Assembly (NCBI RefSeq): GCF_030412785.1
Contig: NZ_CP125295.1
Location: 1,550,001 to 1,614,000 of the forward strand
Direction of reading: 5' to 3'
Length of the DNA: 64,000 bases
Source of the DNA: Paraburkholderia sabiae
GTDB taxonomy: Bacteria > Pseudomonadota > Gammaproteobacteria > Burkholderiales > Burkholderiaceae
Below are positions 26,580-35,770 of the stretch, one piece after another. Each line of letters begins with the position of its first letter. The stretch's first letter is position 1. The position numbers were made by a program, and so were the translations under genes. The notes under the pieces were generated by a model that was given only the letters and a program-made list of their open reading frames with translations, searched no databases and was not told the DNA's origin.

Positions 26580-28016
26580 ATGAAGACCTTCGAGCACTTC
26601 TACATCGACGGCAAATGGATCAAGCCCTGCGGCACGGGGACAATCGACGTGATCGATTCGGGCACGGAAGAAGTGATGGGCCGTATCCCCGAAGGGATCG
26701 AAGCCGATGCTGAAGCCGTGATTGTTGCCGCGCGCGCAGCCTTCGACAGTTGGGCCGCAACATCGCCCAAAGAGCGCGGCGCTTACCTGCAAAAGATTGC
26801 AGACAACCTCAAGGCACGCACGGATGAACTGGCAGGTTTCATCTGCGGTGAAGTCGGTATGCCGATCAAGCTGGCGCGGGCGATCCAGGTCGGCGGTCCC
26901 GTGTACAACTGGAATGCCTATGCAAAGCTCGCGAGTGAATTCCAGTTCGAGGAGCAGGTCGGCAATTCACTTGTCGTGCGTGAACCCGTTGGCGTGGTGG
27001 CCGCGATCACGCCGTGGAACTATCCGCTGAACCAGATCACGCTGAAGGTGGCCGCCGCGCTTGCGGCTGGCTGCACTATCGTGCTCAAGCCTTCGGAAGT
27101 AGCGCCGCTCAATGCCTTCGTGCTGGCGGAAGCGATTCATGAAGCAGGGTTGCCCGCAGGCGTGTTCAACCTCGTTAGCGGTTATGGCCCGGTGGTCGGA
27201 GAAGTGCTCGCCAGTCATCCGTCCGTCGATATGGTGTCGTTCACGGGTTCGACGCGTGCAGGCAAGCGTGTCTCGGAACTGGCAGCCGCGACGGTGAAGC
27301 GGGTTGCACTGGAACTGGGCGGCAAGTCGGCATCGGTGATTCTCGACGACGCCGATTTTGCGGCTGCAATCAAGGGCACCGTCAGTGCATGCTTCCTGAA
27401 CTCGGGGCAAACGTGTTCGGCGCACACACGCATGATCGTGCCGGAGTCGCGCTACGACGAAGCGCGCGAACTTGCCAGGAAAGCGGCTGAGGCATTCGTC
27501 GCGGGCGATCCGCGTGTCGAGACGACGCGTCTCGGTCCGCTTGCTTCGGCTGCACAGCAGACTCGCGTGCAGCAATATATTTCGAGTGGCATCGAAGAGG
27601 GTGCGGAACTCATCACAGGCGGCACCGGAATGCCGGATGGCATCTCGAAGGGCTTCTTCGTGAAGCCGACGGTGTTCGGCCGAGTGCATCCGAAGGCGAC
27701 GATCGCACAGGAGGAAATCTTCGGGCCCGTGCTGACCATCCTCACGTACAAGGACGAAGAGGAAGCAGTGCGCATCGCCAACGATTCGGTGTACGGACTC
27801 GGCGGTGCAGTGTGGGCCGGTAGCGACGAGCGCGCGATGGGCGTCGCGCGGCGCATGCGCACCGGGCAGGTCGATATCAATGGCGGTGCATGGAATATGG
27901 TCGCGCCGTTCGGCGGTTTCAAGCAGTCGGGCCATGGCCGCGAGAACGGCACATACGGACTCGAAGAGTATCTCGAGTACAAGTCAATGCAGTTGAAGGT
28001 CAGCAAGCCTGCATAA
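26580..28016 (+). CDS. NAD(P)-dependent aldehyde dehydrogenase
   Basis: 478-residue ALDH-superfamily enzyme oxidising an aldehyde to the acid. Visible motifs are [21 protein letters not shown] (cofactor), the general-base Glu245 in LELGGKSA, and the nucleophile Cys279 in [11 protein letters not shown], followed by QEEIFGPVL. The length is normal. It most resembles the broad DhaS/betaine-aldehyde-type subgroup, so the substrate cannot be assigned. It is monocistronic, with a terminator on the 3' side. Confidence 0.9.
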   Translation: MKTFEHFYIDGKWIKPCGTGTIDVIDSGTEEVMGRIPEGIEADAEAVIVAARAAFDSWAATSPKERGAYLQKIADNLKARTDELAGFICGEVGMPIKLARAIQVGGPVYNWNAYAKLASEFQFEEQVGNSLVVREPVGVVAAITPWNYPLNQITLKVAAALAAGCTIVLKPSEVAPLNAFVLAEAIHEAGLPAGVFNLVSGYGPVVGEVLASHPSVDMVSFTGSTRAGKRVSELAAATVKRVALELGGKSASVILDDADFAAAIKGTVSACFLNSGQTCSAHTRMIVPESRYDEARELARKAAEAFVAGDPRVETTRLGPLASAAQQTRVQQYISSGIEEGAELITGGTGMPDGISKGFFVKPTVFGRVHPKATIAQEEIFGPVLTILTYKDEEEAVRIANDSVYGLGGAVWAGSDERAMGVARRMRTGQVDINGGAWNMVAPFGGFKQSGHGRENGTYGLEEYLEYKSMQLKVSKPA

Positions 28017-28083
28017 ACCTGCATGCGCGTCGCAAGCCGTTTCACGTTGACGCGGCGCGCACGACGACTGACGAAGCGCAACG

Positions 28084-28120
28084 AAAGCGCGTGTCGATAA
28101 TCGGCACGCGCTTTTTGTTT
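28084..28120 (+). terminator. Intrinsic terminator after the aldehyde dehydrogenase gene
   Basis: Ten-bp stem AAAGCGCGTG (28084-28093) / CACGCGCTTT (28105-28114), followed by TTGTTT. Confidence 0.8.
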
Positions 28121-28200
28121 GACTTCACGCAACATACTGCATCCTCCAGTTGCGACCATCGAGGCTTTTCGTCGAATCCCGTCGACGACGGAGGCCTCTC

Positions 28201-29391
28201 ATGTTTCCTTCTCATCCGTTCGATCCGCTTGTGATTCGTGGGCGCTCGCTCTTGCCTGTCGTGCAGGGCGGCATGGGCGTCGGCGTGTCCGCGCATCGGC
28301 TTGCCGGCAGCGTGGCGCGCGAAGGTGCGCTCGGCACGATCGCCAGTATCGATCTGCGCCATCATCACGCGGACCTGCTCGAACGCTGCCGCGCGATGCC
28401 CGATCGCGCGACGCTCGAAGACACGAACCGCACCGCGCTCATGCGCGAAATCCAGGCTGCGCGAAAGCTGAGCGAAGGGCGCGGCATGATCGCCGTCAAC
28501 GTGATGAAGGCCGTCAACGCGCATGCGGACTACGTGCGTATCGCCTGCGAAGAAGGCGCGGACGCGATCGTGATGGGAGCCGGCCTGCCGCTTGATTTGC
28601 CCGATCTCACGCAAGGGCACGATATCGCGTTAATTCCGATTCTCTCCGACAGCCGCGGCGTCGGCGTGGTGCTGAAGAAGTGGATGAAGAAGGGCCGCTT
28701 GCCCGATGCCATTGTGATCGAGCATCCGGCGCATGCCGGCGGTCATCTCGGCGTGACGAATCTCGACGACATGCACGACGCGCGTTTCGAGTTCACACGC
28801 GTCCTGCACGAAATCGACGCGCTCTTCACTTCACTGCAGATCAGCAGAACTCAAGTGCCGGTGATCGTTGCAGGCGGCATCAACAGTCATGAAGCGGTCC
28901 GTGCATGTCTCGACGCCGGTGCGAACGGCGTACAGGTCGGCACCCCGTTCGCGGTCACCGAAGAAGGCGATGCGCATCCCCGCTTCAAGCGCGTGCTGGC
29001 CGATGCGACGCCAGACGACATCGTGGAGTTCGTCAGTGTGACGGGCTTGCCGGCGCGTGCCGTGAAGACGCCATGGCTCGAGCGCTACCTGCGTAACGAA
29101 ACGCGCATTCGCACGAAGATCGGTGCACTCAAGCGCGCCTGTCCGACTGCACTCGAATGCCTGAGTGCATGTGGTCTGCGCGACGGTATCGAAAAGTTCG
29201 GTCACTTCTGCATTGACACGCGGCTCGCAGCTGCATTGCGCGGAGACGTGAACAACGGACTGTTCTTTCGGGGGCGCGAAGCATTGCCGTTCGGCAATGC
29301 AATTCGCAGCGTGCGCGATCTGCTCGAACTGCTGCTGACAGGTGTGGCGCGACCGGCTGTCGCAGGACGCCTTGCGTTTTCCCTGGGTTGA
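28201..29391 (+). CDS. Nitronate monooxygenase (2-nitropropane dioxygenase family)
   Basis: 396-residue FMN-dependent TIM-barrel protein. Motifs typical of NMO/FabK-like enzymes include VVQGGMGVGVSAHRLAG, IEHPAHAGGHLGVT (catalytic-region His), VIVAGGINSHEAV and GANGVQVGTPFAVTEE. It would oxidise propionate 3-nitronate or other alkyl nitronates; some family members have other roles. The start ATG at 28201 has GGAGG at 28188-28192. It is about 50 residues longer than the shortest NMOs, with extra sequence at the C-terminus containing several Cys. Confidence 0.87.
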   Translation: MFPSHPFDPLVIRGRSLLPVVQGGMGVGVSAHRLAGSVAREGALGTIASIDLRHHHADLLERCRAMPDRATLEDTNRTALMREIQAARKLSEGRGMIAVNVMKAVNAHADYVRIACEEGADAIVMGAGLPLDLPDLTQGHDIALIPILSDSRGVGVVLKKWMKKGRLPDAIVIEHPAHAGGHLGVTNLDDMHDARFEFTRVLHEIDALFTSLQISRTQVPVIVAGGINSHEAVRACLDAGANGVQVGTPFAVTEEGDAHPRFKRVLADATPDDIVEFVSVTGLPARAVKTPWLERYLRNETRIRTKIGALKRACPTALECLSACGLRDGIEKFGHFCIDTRLAAALRGDVNNGLFFRGREALPFGNAIRSVRDLLELLLTGVARPAVAGRLAFSLG

Positions 29392-29485
29392 CGGGAGTCA
29401 AGGAGCGCTGCGCAGGGAGCTTCGACAATGCTCTCGCGCGACGCTTCGCTACTCGCGCAACCACACAAAAAAATCAGGGTAGCTT

Positions 29486-30130
29486 ATGAACACAACAATT
29501 CGATCGATCGCGGCTGCACTGTGTATGGCAGGGCTGGCGCTGACCTCCGCGCACGCATTCGCCGCCGACAGCGACCCGACCTCAGGCATCCATGCCGGCG
29601 ACGTGCTCGTGCGTCTGCGCGCCATTTCCATCGTCCCGCAGACACGCACCAGCGACACGTTGTCGACGCTGAACGTCGACGTCAACAATGCGACCGTGCC
29701 TGAACTCGATTTCACCTACATGATCCGCGACAACATCGGCGTGGAGCTGATTCTCGCCACGTCGCGGCACCAGTTGACGTCGAGCCTCGGCGGGCTCGGA
29801 GGTGTCAACGTGTTGCCGCCCACGCTGTTGCTTCAGTATCACTTCAATCATCAGGGACAGGTCCGGCCCTATGTCGGCGCGGGCGTGAACTATACGTACT
29901 TCTACAACAACGGACTGCATGCGGGCGACCAGCAGATTTCGGTCAAGCGCAGCAGCTTCGGTCCGGCGTTGCAGATGGGCGTCGATGTGCAACTGACGAA
30001 ATCGGTATTCGCCAACGTCGATGTGAAGAAAATCTGGATGAAAACGGATGCATCGCTCAATGGCGCATCGCTCGGCACGCTGCATATCGATCCGTTGATT
30101 GTCGGCGTGGGCGTCGGGATGAAGTTCTGA
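29486..30130 (+). CDS. ompW: OmpW-family outer membrane protein
   Basis: 214-residue beta-barrel protein with a cleavable signal peptide (residues 1-27, ending AHAFAAD). OmpW features are visible: GDVLVRLRAISIVPQ, the strand pair DFTYMIRDNIGVELILATSR, QVRPYVGAGVNYTYFYNN, and the C-terminal VKKIWMKTDASL to GVGVGMKF ending in Phe. It forms a small eight-stranded channel for hydrophobic molecules in the outer membrane. The gene is monocistronic and convergent with the DUF1289 gene through a shared terminator. Confidence 0.93.
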   Translation: MNTTIRSIAAALCMAGLALTSAHAFAADSDPTSGIHAGDVLVRLRAISIVPQTRTSDTLSTLNVDVNNATVPELDFTYMIRDNIGVELILATSRHQLTSSLGGLGGVNVLPPTLLLQYHFNHQGQVRPYVGAGVNYTYFYNNGLHAGDQQISVKRSSFGPALQMGVDVQLTKSVFANVDVKKIWMKTDASLNGASLGTLHIDPLIVGVGVGMKF

Positions 30131-30158
30131 GCATCCTTCGTCTAACGAACATGCAATG

Positions 30159-30191
30159 AAAAACGCCGGCCTCTTACGAGCCGGCGTTTTT
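30159..30191. terminator. Bidirectional terminator between ompW and the DUF1289 gene
   Basis: Twelve-bp perfect stem AAAAACGCCGGC (30159-30170) / GCCGGCGTTTTT (30180-30191) with a 9-base loop. T runs lie on the 3' side in both directions. Confidence 0.9.
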
Positions 30192-30238
30192 GCTGTTCGG
30201 GTCAGTGCATGCGCGGAGTTTCATCCGTGCAGTTGGCT

Positions 30239-30442
30239 TCACAGCTTGTCGTATTTGAAACGCATTGCCGTGCCGTCGCGCTCGATGCGCGTCCAGACGG
30301 CGCGTTTCTCGTCGTCGGTGAGAAACACCCAGTTCGACACTTCCGCCGCCGTACGGCCACAGCCTTTGCAGACTTCGTCGAAGAGCGTCGAACAGACGCC
30401 GATGCATGGGCTGTCGGGGAGGTCGTGCAGATTCGATGACAT
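30239..30442 (-). CDS. DUF1289 family protein
   Basis: 67-residue protein with the DUF1289 pattern SPCIGVCSTLFDEVCKGCGR followed by EVSNWVFLTDDEKRAVWTRI. Four Cys (two of them in CKGC) suggest a small metal or Fe-S site, though the function of the family is unknown. The frame is open upstream, but the residues before MSSNLHDLPDSP look random, so I chose the ATG at 30442, which has AAGG upstream. It may share a transcript with mntH, which ends at 30668. Confidence 0.87.
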   Translation of the reverse strand: MSSNLHDLPDSPCIGVCSTLFDEVCKGCGRTAAEVSNWVFLTDDEKRAVWTRIERDGTAMRFKYDKL

Positions 30443-30554
30443 CGAGATACCTTGGGCGGGAAATGCGTGCGGTCCGCTATGGTAAACCAAAAGCGAAACC
30501 GGCTTTCGGCGCCTGATTTCCGTTTGGGCCAAGTTGCATTGCACGTTTGCGCGC

Positions 30555-30667
30555 AGCATGCATCCACGACGGTGCAGGCTGCACTGAGCTTTCAATGCAT
30601 TACGATGCATTGCACTTCGCTGCATCCGCTTGCAATGCATTTCGTTGCGACGGCGATGGATCGCCAT
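30555..30667. repeat. TGCA-dense spacer
   Basis: Nine TGCA tetramers in this ~110-base non-coding stretch downstream of mntH, several as AATGCAT, with a tenth just inside mntH. There is no fixed period. It does not look like a coding sequence or a hairpin. Confidence 0.55.
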
Positions 30668-31969
30668 TCAACCCGTCGCCGTTTCCCAGATCAGTGCGCC
30701 GTTCAGTGCAATGATGCCCGCCGCGCATGCCCACGCGAGCACGAGCGGCACGCCGCGCACGCGCCAGTCATGCATCAGCCGCGCATCCGATGCGAAGCGG
30801 ATCAGCGGAACGACGGCGAGCGGCAACTGAAGGCTCAGCACGACCTGGCTTGCGACCAGCAACTGTGCCGAGCCATTCGGGCCGAACAGTCCGACTGCCA
30901 CGAGCGCCGGCCCGATAGCGAGCGAGCGCGTGAGCAACGCGCGTTGCCAGCGCGGCAGCCGGATCTGCAGGAAGCCTTCCATCACCACCTGACCCGCCAG
31001 CGTCCCCGTCACGGTCGCGCTCAGCCCGCATGCGAGCAGCGCGGCCGCAAACAGGATGGCGGCCCAGTGCGAGCCGACGATGGGCGCGATTAACCGGTGC
31101 GCATCGGCGAGATCCGTCACGTTGCGGTGGCCGCTCGCGTGGAACACGGCAGCCGACACGATCAGCAGCGCTGCATTGATGACGAAAGCCAATGAAAGCG
31201 CGCTGAAGGTGCCGAAGTTGACGCCGCGCAGGGCGTCGCCGATATCGGCGGCGCTGTCCGAGTGCGCGTGGGTTTTGACGAGTGCCGAATGCAGATAGAG
31301 GTTATGCGGCATGACGGTCGCGCCCAGAATGCCGGCCGCCAGCCACACCATTCCTGCGTTGCGGAGGAGTTCGGCGCTGGGTGCCGCACCCGTCAGCGCC
31401 GCGCGCCAGTCCGGTCGCGCGAGCGCGAGTTCGATCACGAAGCACAAGCCGACGAACAGGATCAGCGCGACGACGACCGTCTCCAGCGTGCGGCGGCCGT
31501 GTCGCTGCAACGCGAGCATCGCGAAGGTGCCGAAGGCCGACATCAGCACGCCCGCCGTTAGCGATACGCCGAACAGCAGTTGCAGCGCGACGGCGCTGCC
31601 GACCACTTCGGCGACATCGCAGGCGATGATCGCGATCTCGCTGGTCACCCACAGAAACAGCGTCATGCGCCGGCTCGTGCGTTCGCGACAGTGCTGCGCG
31701 AGGTCGCGCCCCGTCACGACGCCCAGCCGCGACGACACCCATTGCAGCAGCATCGCCATCAGGCTCGACGCGACCACCACGCTCAGCAGCGTGTAGCCGT
31801 AGCTCGCGCCGCCTGCGAGCGCCGTCGCCCAGTTGCCGGGATCCATGTAGCCGACCGCGACGAGCGCGCCCGCGCCGACGAATGAAATCCAGTTCTGCGG
31901 ACGCGGCGAACCTGTGCCGCGGCGGCGCCGGCGGCGGGAGGCACTCGATATGAACGGGTTCGTGTTCAT
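30668..31969 (-). CDS. mntH: NRAMP-family Mn2+/Fe2+ transporter MntH
   Basis: 433-residue membrane protein with 11 predicted helices. The two unwound metal-binding helices show the NRAMP signatures YMDPGNWATALAGG (helix 1) and GATVMPHNLYLHSALV (helix 6, with the Met-Pro-His-Asn core). It imports Mn2+ or other divalent metals with protons across the inner membrane. The N-terminus carries an Arg-rich stretch (SRRRRRRG). I chose the ATG at 31969; an in-frame ATG at 31999 is possible. I could not identify a MntR/Mur box or Mn riboswitch in the 5' region. Confidence 0.92.
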   Translation of the reverse strand: MNTNPFISSASRRRRRRGTGSPRPQNWISFVGAGALVAVGYMDPGNWATALAGGASYGYTLLSVVVASSLMAMLLQWVSSRLGVVTGRDLAQHCRERTSRRMTLFLWVTSEIAIIACDVAEVVGSAVALQLLFGVSLTAGVLMSAFGTFAMLALQRHGRRTLETVVVALILFVGLCFVIELALARPDWRAALTGAAPSAELLRNAGMVWLAAGILGATVMPHNLYLHSALVKTHAHSDSAADIGDALRGVNFGTFSALSLAFVINAALLIVSAAVFHASGHRNVTDLADAHRLIAPIVGSHWAAILFAAALLACGLSATVTGTLAGQVVMEGFLQIRLPRWQRALLTRSLAIGPALVAVGLFGPNGSAQLLVASQVVLSLQLPLAVVPLIRFASDARLMHDWRVRGVPLVLAWACAAGIIALNGALIWETATG

Positions 31970-31999
31970 CGCTCTCTGACGGCGGAAGACGCTTTCCAC

Positions 32000-32479
32000 G
32001 CGGGCAAGCCTTATGCCATGCAGTCCGGTACATCGCGTGGCGCCACTATCTGGGCTTATTTGACAGTCTATAGTGATGGAGAAAGACGCGTTTCAGCCGG
32101 GATGCAGTCCGCTTCAGCGAGCCTGCCCTACACGTGACGCTCCGATGCAGGAAAGGGGGTTTTTTTCGGGTGGACAGGACGCGATAACCCGATAAAATTG
32201 CGGCCAAATTTTGCCGCGGCGTGACCGCATGCAGACCGGTGCAGGTCTGACGGGACGCGGCGGTGCCCGATTCATTCGATACCAGAACCGGTTTGCCAGT
32301 TGAGCCGGACCCTCGGAAAGCCGCGCGCTGTACCCTTTGCGCGACATCTGGCGGTTTTTTTTGAATCGGGCATCGATTGATGGTAGTTTTCGGGTTTTTC
32401 AAGGGGAGCCGCCAGCGGCACGCAGCGGCTTGAGGCGGGGTAGTCGACCGGTTTCGCGCCGGTCAGAACGGAGAACGGA
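32000..32479. other. Divergent intergenic region between mntH and potF
   Basis: 480 bases without a convincing gene; two reverse-strand frames are basic, Pro/Ser-rich and lack ribosome binding sites. It contains the likely pot operon promoter and a GCGGC / GCCGC inverted repeat at about 32200-32217. Confidence 0.5.
32171..32198 (+). promoter_or_regulatory. Candidate sigma-70 promoter of the pot operon
   Basis: TGGACA (32171-32176), 16-base spacer, TAAAAT (32193-32198). It would give a 5' leader of about 275 bases before potF. Confidence 0.45.
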
Positions 32480-33580
32480 ATGAAGAAACGGGTGGTGGGC
32501 CAACTGGCTGCGCTGGTACTGTGCGCGACGCCTTTCATGTCGGCGGCGGCAAAAGATACACAACTGAATGTGTACAACTGGTCGGACTACATCGCCAAGG
32601 ACACGATTCCGAACTTCACCAAGCAGACGGGCGTCCAGGTCAAGTACGACAACTACGATAGCGACGACACGCTGCAGGCCAAGCTCCTGACGGGCAATTC
32701 GGGCTACGACATCGTCGTGCCGACCAGCAACTACGCGGGCAAGCAGATCGCAGCGGGCATCTTCGCGCCGCTCGACAAGTCGAAGATCCCGAACCTCAAG
32801 TACCTCGATCCCGCGCTGATGGCGCTCGTCGCAGGCGCCGATCCCGGCAACAAGTTCACGGTACCCTGGGCGTACGGCACGACGGGCCTCGGCTACAACG
32901 TGACGAAGGCGCAGCAGATTCTCGGCAAGGGCGTGGCCCTCGACAGCTGGGACGTTCTCTTCAAGCCGGAAAACATTTCGAAGCTGAAGGCATGCGGTGT
33001 GTCCGTGCTCGACGCGCCGGACCAGATGTTCGCGGCCGCGCTGCACTACATCGGCAAAGATCCGATGAGCACGAATCCCGCCGACTATCGCGAAGCGCTC
33101 GCGATGATGAAGAAGATCCGTCCGTACATCACGCAGTTCAACTCGTCGGGCTATATCAACGATATGGTCGGCGGCGATGTCTGCTTCGCGTACGGCTGGT
33201 CGGGCGACGTCGTGATCGCGAAGCATCGCGCGGCGGAAGCGAAGAAGCCGTTCAAGATCGACTATTACATTCCGAAGGGCGGCGCGCCCGTGTGGTTCGA
33301 CGTGATGGCGATTCCGAAGGACGCGAAGAACAAGGAAGCGGCCGCGGAGTGGATCAACTACATCGAAACGCCGCAGGTCCACGCAGCCATCACGAATGCC
33401 GTGTACTACCCGAGCGCGAACGCGGAAGCGCGCAAGTACGTGGACAAGGATGTCGCGAACGATCCGGCCGTCTATCCGCCGGCGGACGTCGTCAAGACGC
33501 TGTTCCTGCTCAAGCCGCTGCCGCCTGAAATCCAGCGTCTGCAGACGCGGCTGTGGACCGAGTTCAAGTCCGGCCGCTAA
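32480..33580 (+). CDS. potF: Polyamine-binding periplasmic protein (PotF-like)
   Basis: 366-residue spermidine/putrescine-binding protein. The signal peptide is about 24 residues (ending MSAAAKD). The mature chain starts with LNVYNWSDYIAKDTIPNFTK, the hallmark of PotD/PotF, with WAYGTTGLGYNVTKAQ and VGGDVCFAYGWSGDVVIAKHR lining the ligand site. It captures putrescine or a related polyamine and passes it to PotGHI. It is the first gene of a four-gene operon; potG follows after 100 bases. Confidence 0.93.
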   Translation: MKKRVVGQLAALVLCATPFMSAAAKDTQLNVYNWSDYIAKDTIPNFTKQTGVQVKYDNYDSDDTLQAKLLTGNSGYDIVVPTSNYAGKQIAAGIFAPLDKSKIPNLKYLDPALMALVAGADPGNKFTVPWAYGTTGLGYNVTKAQQILGKGVALDSWDVLFKPENISKLKACGVSVLDAPDQMFAAALHYIGKDPMSTNPADYREALAMMKKIRPYITQFNSSGYINDMVGGDVCFAYGWSGDVVIAKHRAAEAKKPFKIDYYIPKGGAPVWFDVMAIPKDAKNKEAAAEWINYIETPQVHAAITNAVYYPSANAEARKYVDKDVANDPAVYPPADVVKTLFLLKPLPPEIQRLQTRLWTEFKSGR

Positions 33581-33680
33581 GCGTCGCGGATCAAGGTTGC
33601 GCAGGAAAGCATCATCATGAAGCCCTCGGTATCCAGCCGGGGGCTTTGTTCGTCAAATGCAGGGAGAGAAGCAGCAGATC

Positions 33681-34844
33681 ATGAGTGACCAGTCGAACGT
33701 GCTGGCAGGGGCCGGCGTGTCGTCCTCGGGCAATTCCGCCGCTGCGCAGAATGCAGCGGAAAACTTCGTGCAGATCGTCGACGTCGTGAAGAAATTCGGC
33801 GAGACGGTCGCGGTCAAGGGCGTCAATCTGTCCGTCAAGAAGGGCGAGCTGTTCGCGCTGCTCGGCAGTTCCGGTTGCGGCAAGTCGACGCTTCTACGCA
33901 TGCTCGCGGGCCTGGAAACGGTCACGTCGGGCAAGATCCTGATCGACGGCGAAGACCTCGCGCAGATGCCGCCGTATCGCCGTCCCGTCAACATGATGTT
34001 CCAGTCGTATGCGCTTTTTCCGCACATGACGGTCGAAGCGAACGTCGCGTTCGGTCTCAAGCAGGAAGGCGTGGCGAAGGCCGAACTGAAGGAGCGCGTG
34101 CAGTCCGCGCTGGAACTCGTGCAGATGGGGCGCTTTGCGAAACGCAAGCCGCATCAGCTGTCGGGCGGACAGCAGCAGCGCGTGGCGCTTGCACGTTCTT
34201 TGGTGAAACGTCCGAAGCTGCTGCTGCTTGACGAGCCGATGTCCGCGCTCGACAAGCAGATTCGCCAGCGTACGCAGATCGAACTCGTCAATATTCTCGA
34301 CAAGGTCGGCGTCACCTGCATCATGGTCACGCACGATCAGGAAGAGGCGATGACGATGGCGGGCCGACTCGCCGTGATGAGCGAAGGTGAGATCGTGCAA
34401 CTCGGCACGCCGAACGAAGTGTACGAGTATCCGAACAGCCGCTTCTCGGCGGAATTCATCGGTTCGACGAATCTGTTCGACGGCAACGTCGTCGAGGACG
34501 AGCCCGATCACGTGTACATCGAAACGCCGGATCTGCCCGTGCGTTTGTATGTGAGCCACGGCATCACGGGACCGCTCGGCATGCCCGTGACGATCTCGGT
34601 GCGCCCCGAGCGTATCGCGCTCACTCGCAAGCCGCCCGAAGGCGCATTCAACTGGGGCAAGGGCACCGTCACGAACATCGCGTACATGGGCGGCTACTCG
34701 CTATATCACGTGAAGCTCGATGCGGGCAAAACGGTGATCGCCAACGTATCGAGCCTCGCGCTGTCCGAGATCGAAACGCCGACCTGGGGCGACGAAGTGT
34801 ACGTGCGCTGGAGCGCATCGGCGGGCGTGGTGCTGACGTCATGA
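33681..34844 (+). CDS. potG: Polyamine ABC transporter ATP-binding protein
   Basis: 387-residue ATPase. The cassette has Walker A LLGSSGCGKST, Q-loop FQSYALFPHMTV, signature LSGGQQQRVALARSLVKRP, and Walker B LLLLDEPMSALD. The C-terminal ~130 residues form a TOBE-type regulatory domain (ISVRPERIAL). It also has an N-terminal Ser/Ala/Asn extension of ~35 residues, common in PotG. I chose the ATG at 33681 over the one at 33657; GGGAGAG lies upstream. Its stop overlaps the potH start (ATGA, 34841-34844). Confidence 0.94.
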   Translation: MSDQSNVLAGAGVSSSGNSAAAQNAAENFVQIVDVVKKFGETVAVKGVNLSVKKGELFALLGSSGCGKSTLLRMLAGLETVTSGKILIDGEDLAQMPPYRRPVNMMFQSYALFPHMTVEANVAFGLKQEGVAKAELKERVQSALELVQMGRFAKRKPHQLSGGQQQRVALARSLVKRPKLLLLDEPMSALDKQIRQRTQIELVNILDKVGVTCIMVTHDQEEAMTMAGRLAVMSEGEIVQLGTPNEVYEYPNSRFSAEFIGSTNLFDGNVVEDEPDHVYIETPDLPVRLYVSHGITGPLGMPVTISVRPERIALTRKPPEGAFNWGKGTVTNIAYMGGYSLYHVKLDAGKTVIANVSSLALSEIETPTWGDEVYVRWSASAGVVLTS

Positions 34845-35770
34845 AAAGCGCGTTGCATTCCTTCATGATGTGGCCCGTGCGCCGCTTCCATCTGACGGGG
34901 CGCACGGCCGTCGTCGCGGGGCCGTTCATCTGGCTGCTGCTGTTTTTTCTCGCGCCGTTCCTGCTGGTCGTGAAGATCAGCTTCGCCGATCTTCAACTCG
35001 GCATTCCGCCGTACACGGAACTGACGACGTTCACGGACGGCGTCGTTCACATCGCGCTCGACCTGTCGCACTACGCGTTTCTGCTGACGGACAGCCTGTA
35101 CTTCGCGACGTATGTGAACTCGGTGGTCGTCGCCGCGATCTCGACGTTGCTGTGTCTGCTGCTCGGTTATCCGATGGCGTACTACATCGCGCGTTCGAAC
35201 CCGGCTACGCGCAACCTGCTGATGATGGCCGTGATGCTGCCGTTCTGGACGTCGTTCCTGATCCGCGTGTATGCGTGGATCGGCATCCTGAAGAACAACG
35301 GGTTGCTGAACAACTTCCTGATGTCGATCGGGCTGATTCATTCGCCTATCGAGCTGTATCACACGAACACGGCCGTCTACATCGGCATGGTGTATTCGTA
35401 CCTGCCGTTCCTCGTGATGCCGCTCTACGCGCATCTGGTGAAGATGGACATGACGCTGCTCGAAGCCGCCTACGACCTCGGCGCGAAGCCGTGGACGGCC
35501 TTCTGGCGGATCACGCTGCCGTTGTCGAAGAACGGCATCATCGCGGGCTGTCTGCTCGTGTTCATCCCCGCGGTGGGCGAGTACGTGATTCCTGAACTGC
35601 TCGGCGGTGCGAACACGTTGATGATTGGCCGCGTGATGTGGAATGAGTTCTTCGACAACGCCGACTGGCCGATGGCTTCCGCCGTCACCTGCGCAATGGT
35701 GCTGCTGCTGCTCGTGCCGATGGCGCTGTTCCAGTACGCGCAGGCGAAGGAACTGGAGGAGAAGCGCTGA
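34841..35770 (+). CDS. potH: Polyamine ABC transporter permease PotH
   Basis: 309-residue inner-membrane permease with six helices and the binding-protein-dependent EAA loop EAAYDLGAKPWTAFWRITLP, which docks on the ATPase. The N-terminus carries FIWLLLFFLAPFLLVVKISF. Its ATG overlaps the potG stop, and its own stop overlaps the potI start by one base, so the genes are tightly coupled. Confidence 0.94.
   Translation: MKSALHSFMMWPVRRFHLTGRTAVVAGPFIWLLLFFLAPFLLVVKISFADLQLGIPPYTELTTFTDGVVHIALDLSHYAFLLTDSLYFATYVNSVVVAAISTLLCLLLGYPMAYYIARSNPATRNLLMMAVMLPFWTSFLIRVYAWIGILKNNGLLNNFLMSIGLIHSPIELYHTNTAVYIGMVYSYLPFLVMPLYAHLVKMDMTLLEAAYDLGAKPWTAFWRITLPLSKNGIIAGCLLVFIPAVGEYVIPELLGGANTLMIGRVMWNEFFDNADWPMASAVTCAMVLLLLVPMALFQYAQAKELEEKR

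Noticed and set aside
32046..32402. Reverse frames between mntH and potF
   Set aside because: Basic, Pro/Ser-rich and without ribosome binding sites; they overlap the likely pot promoter.
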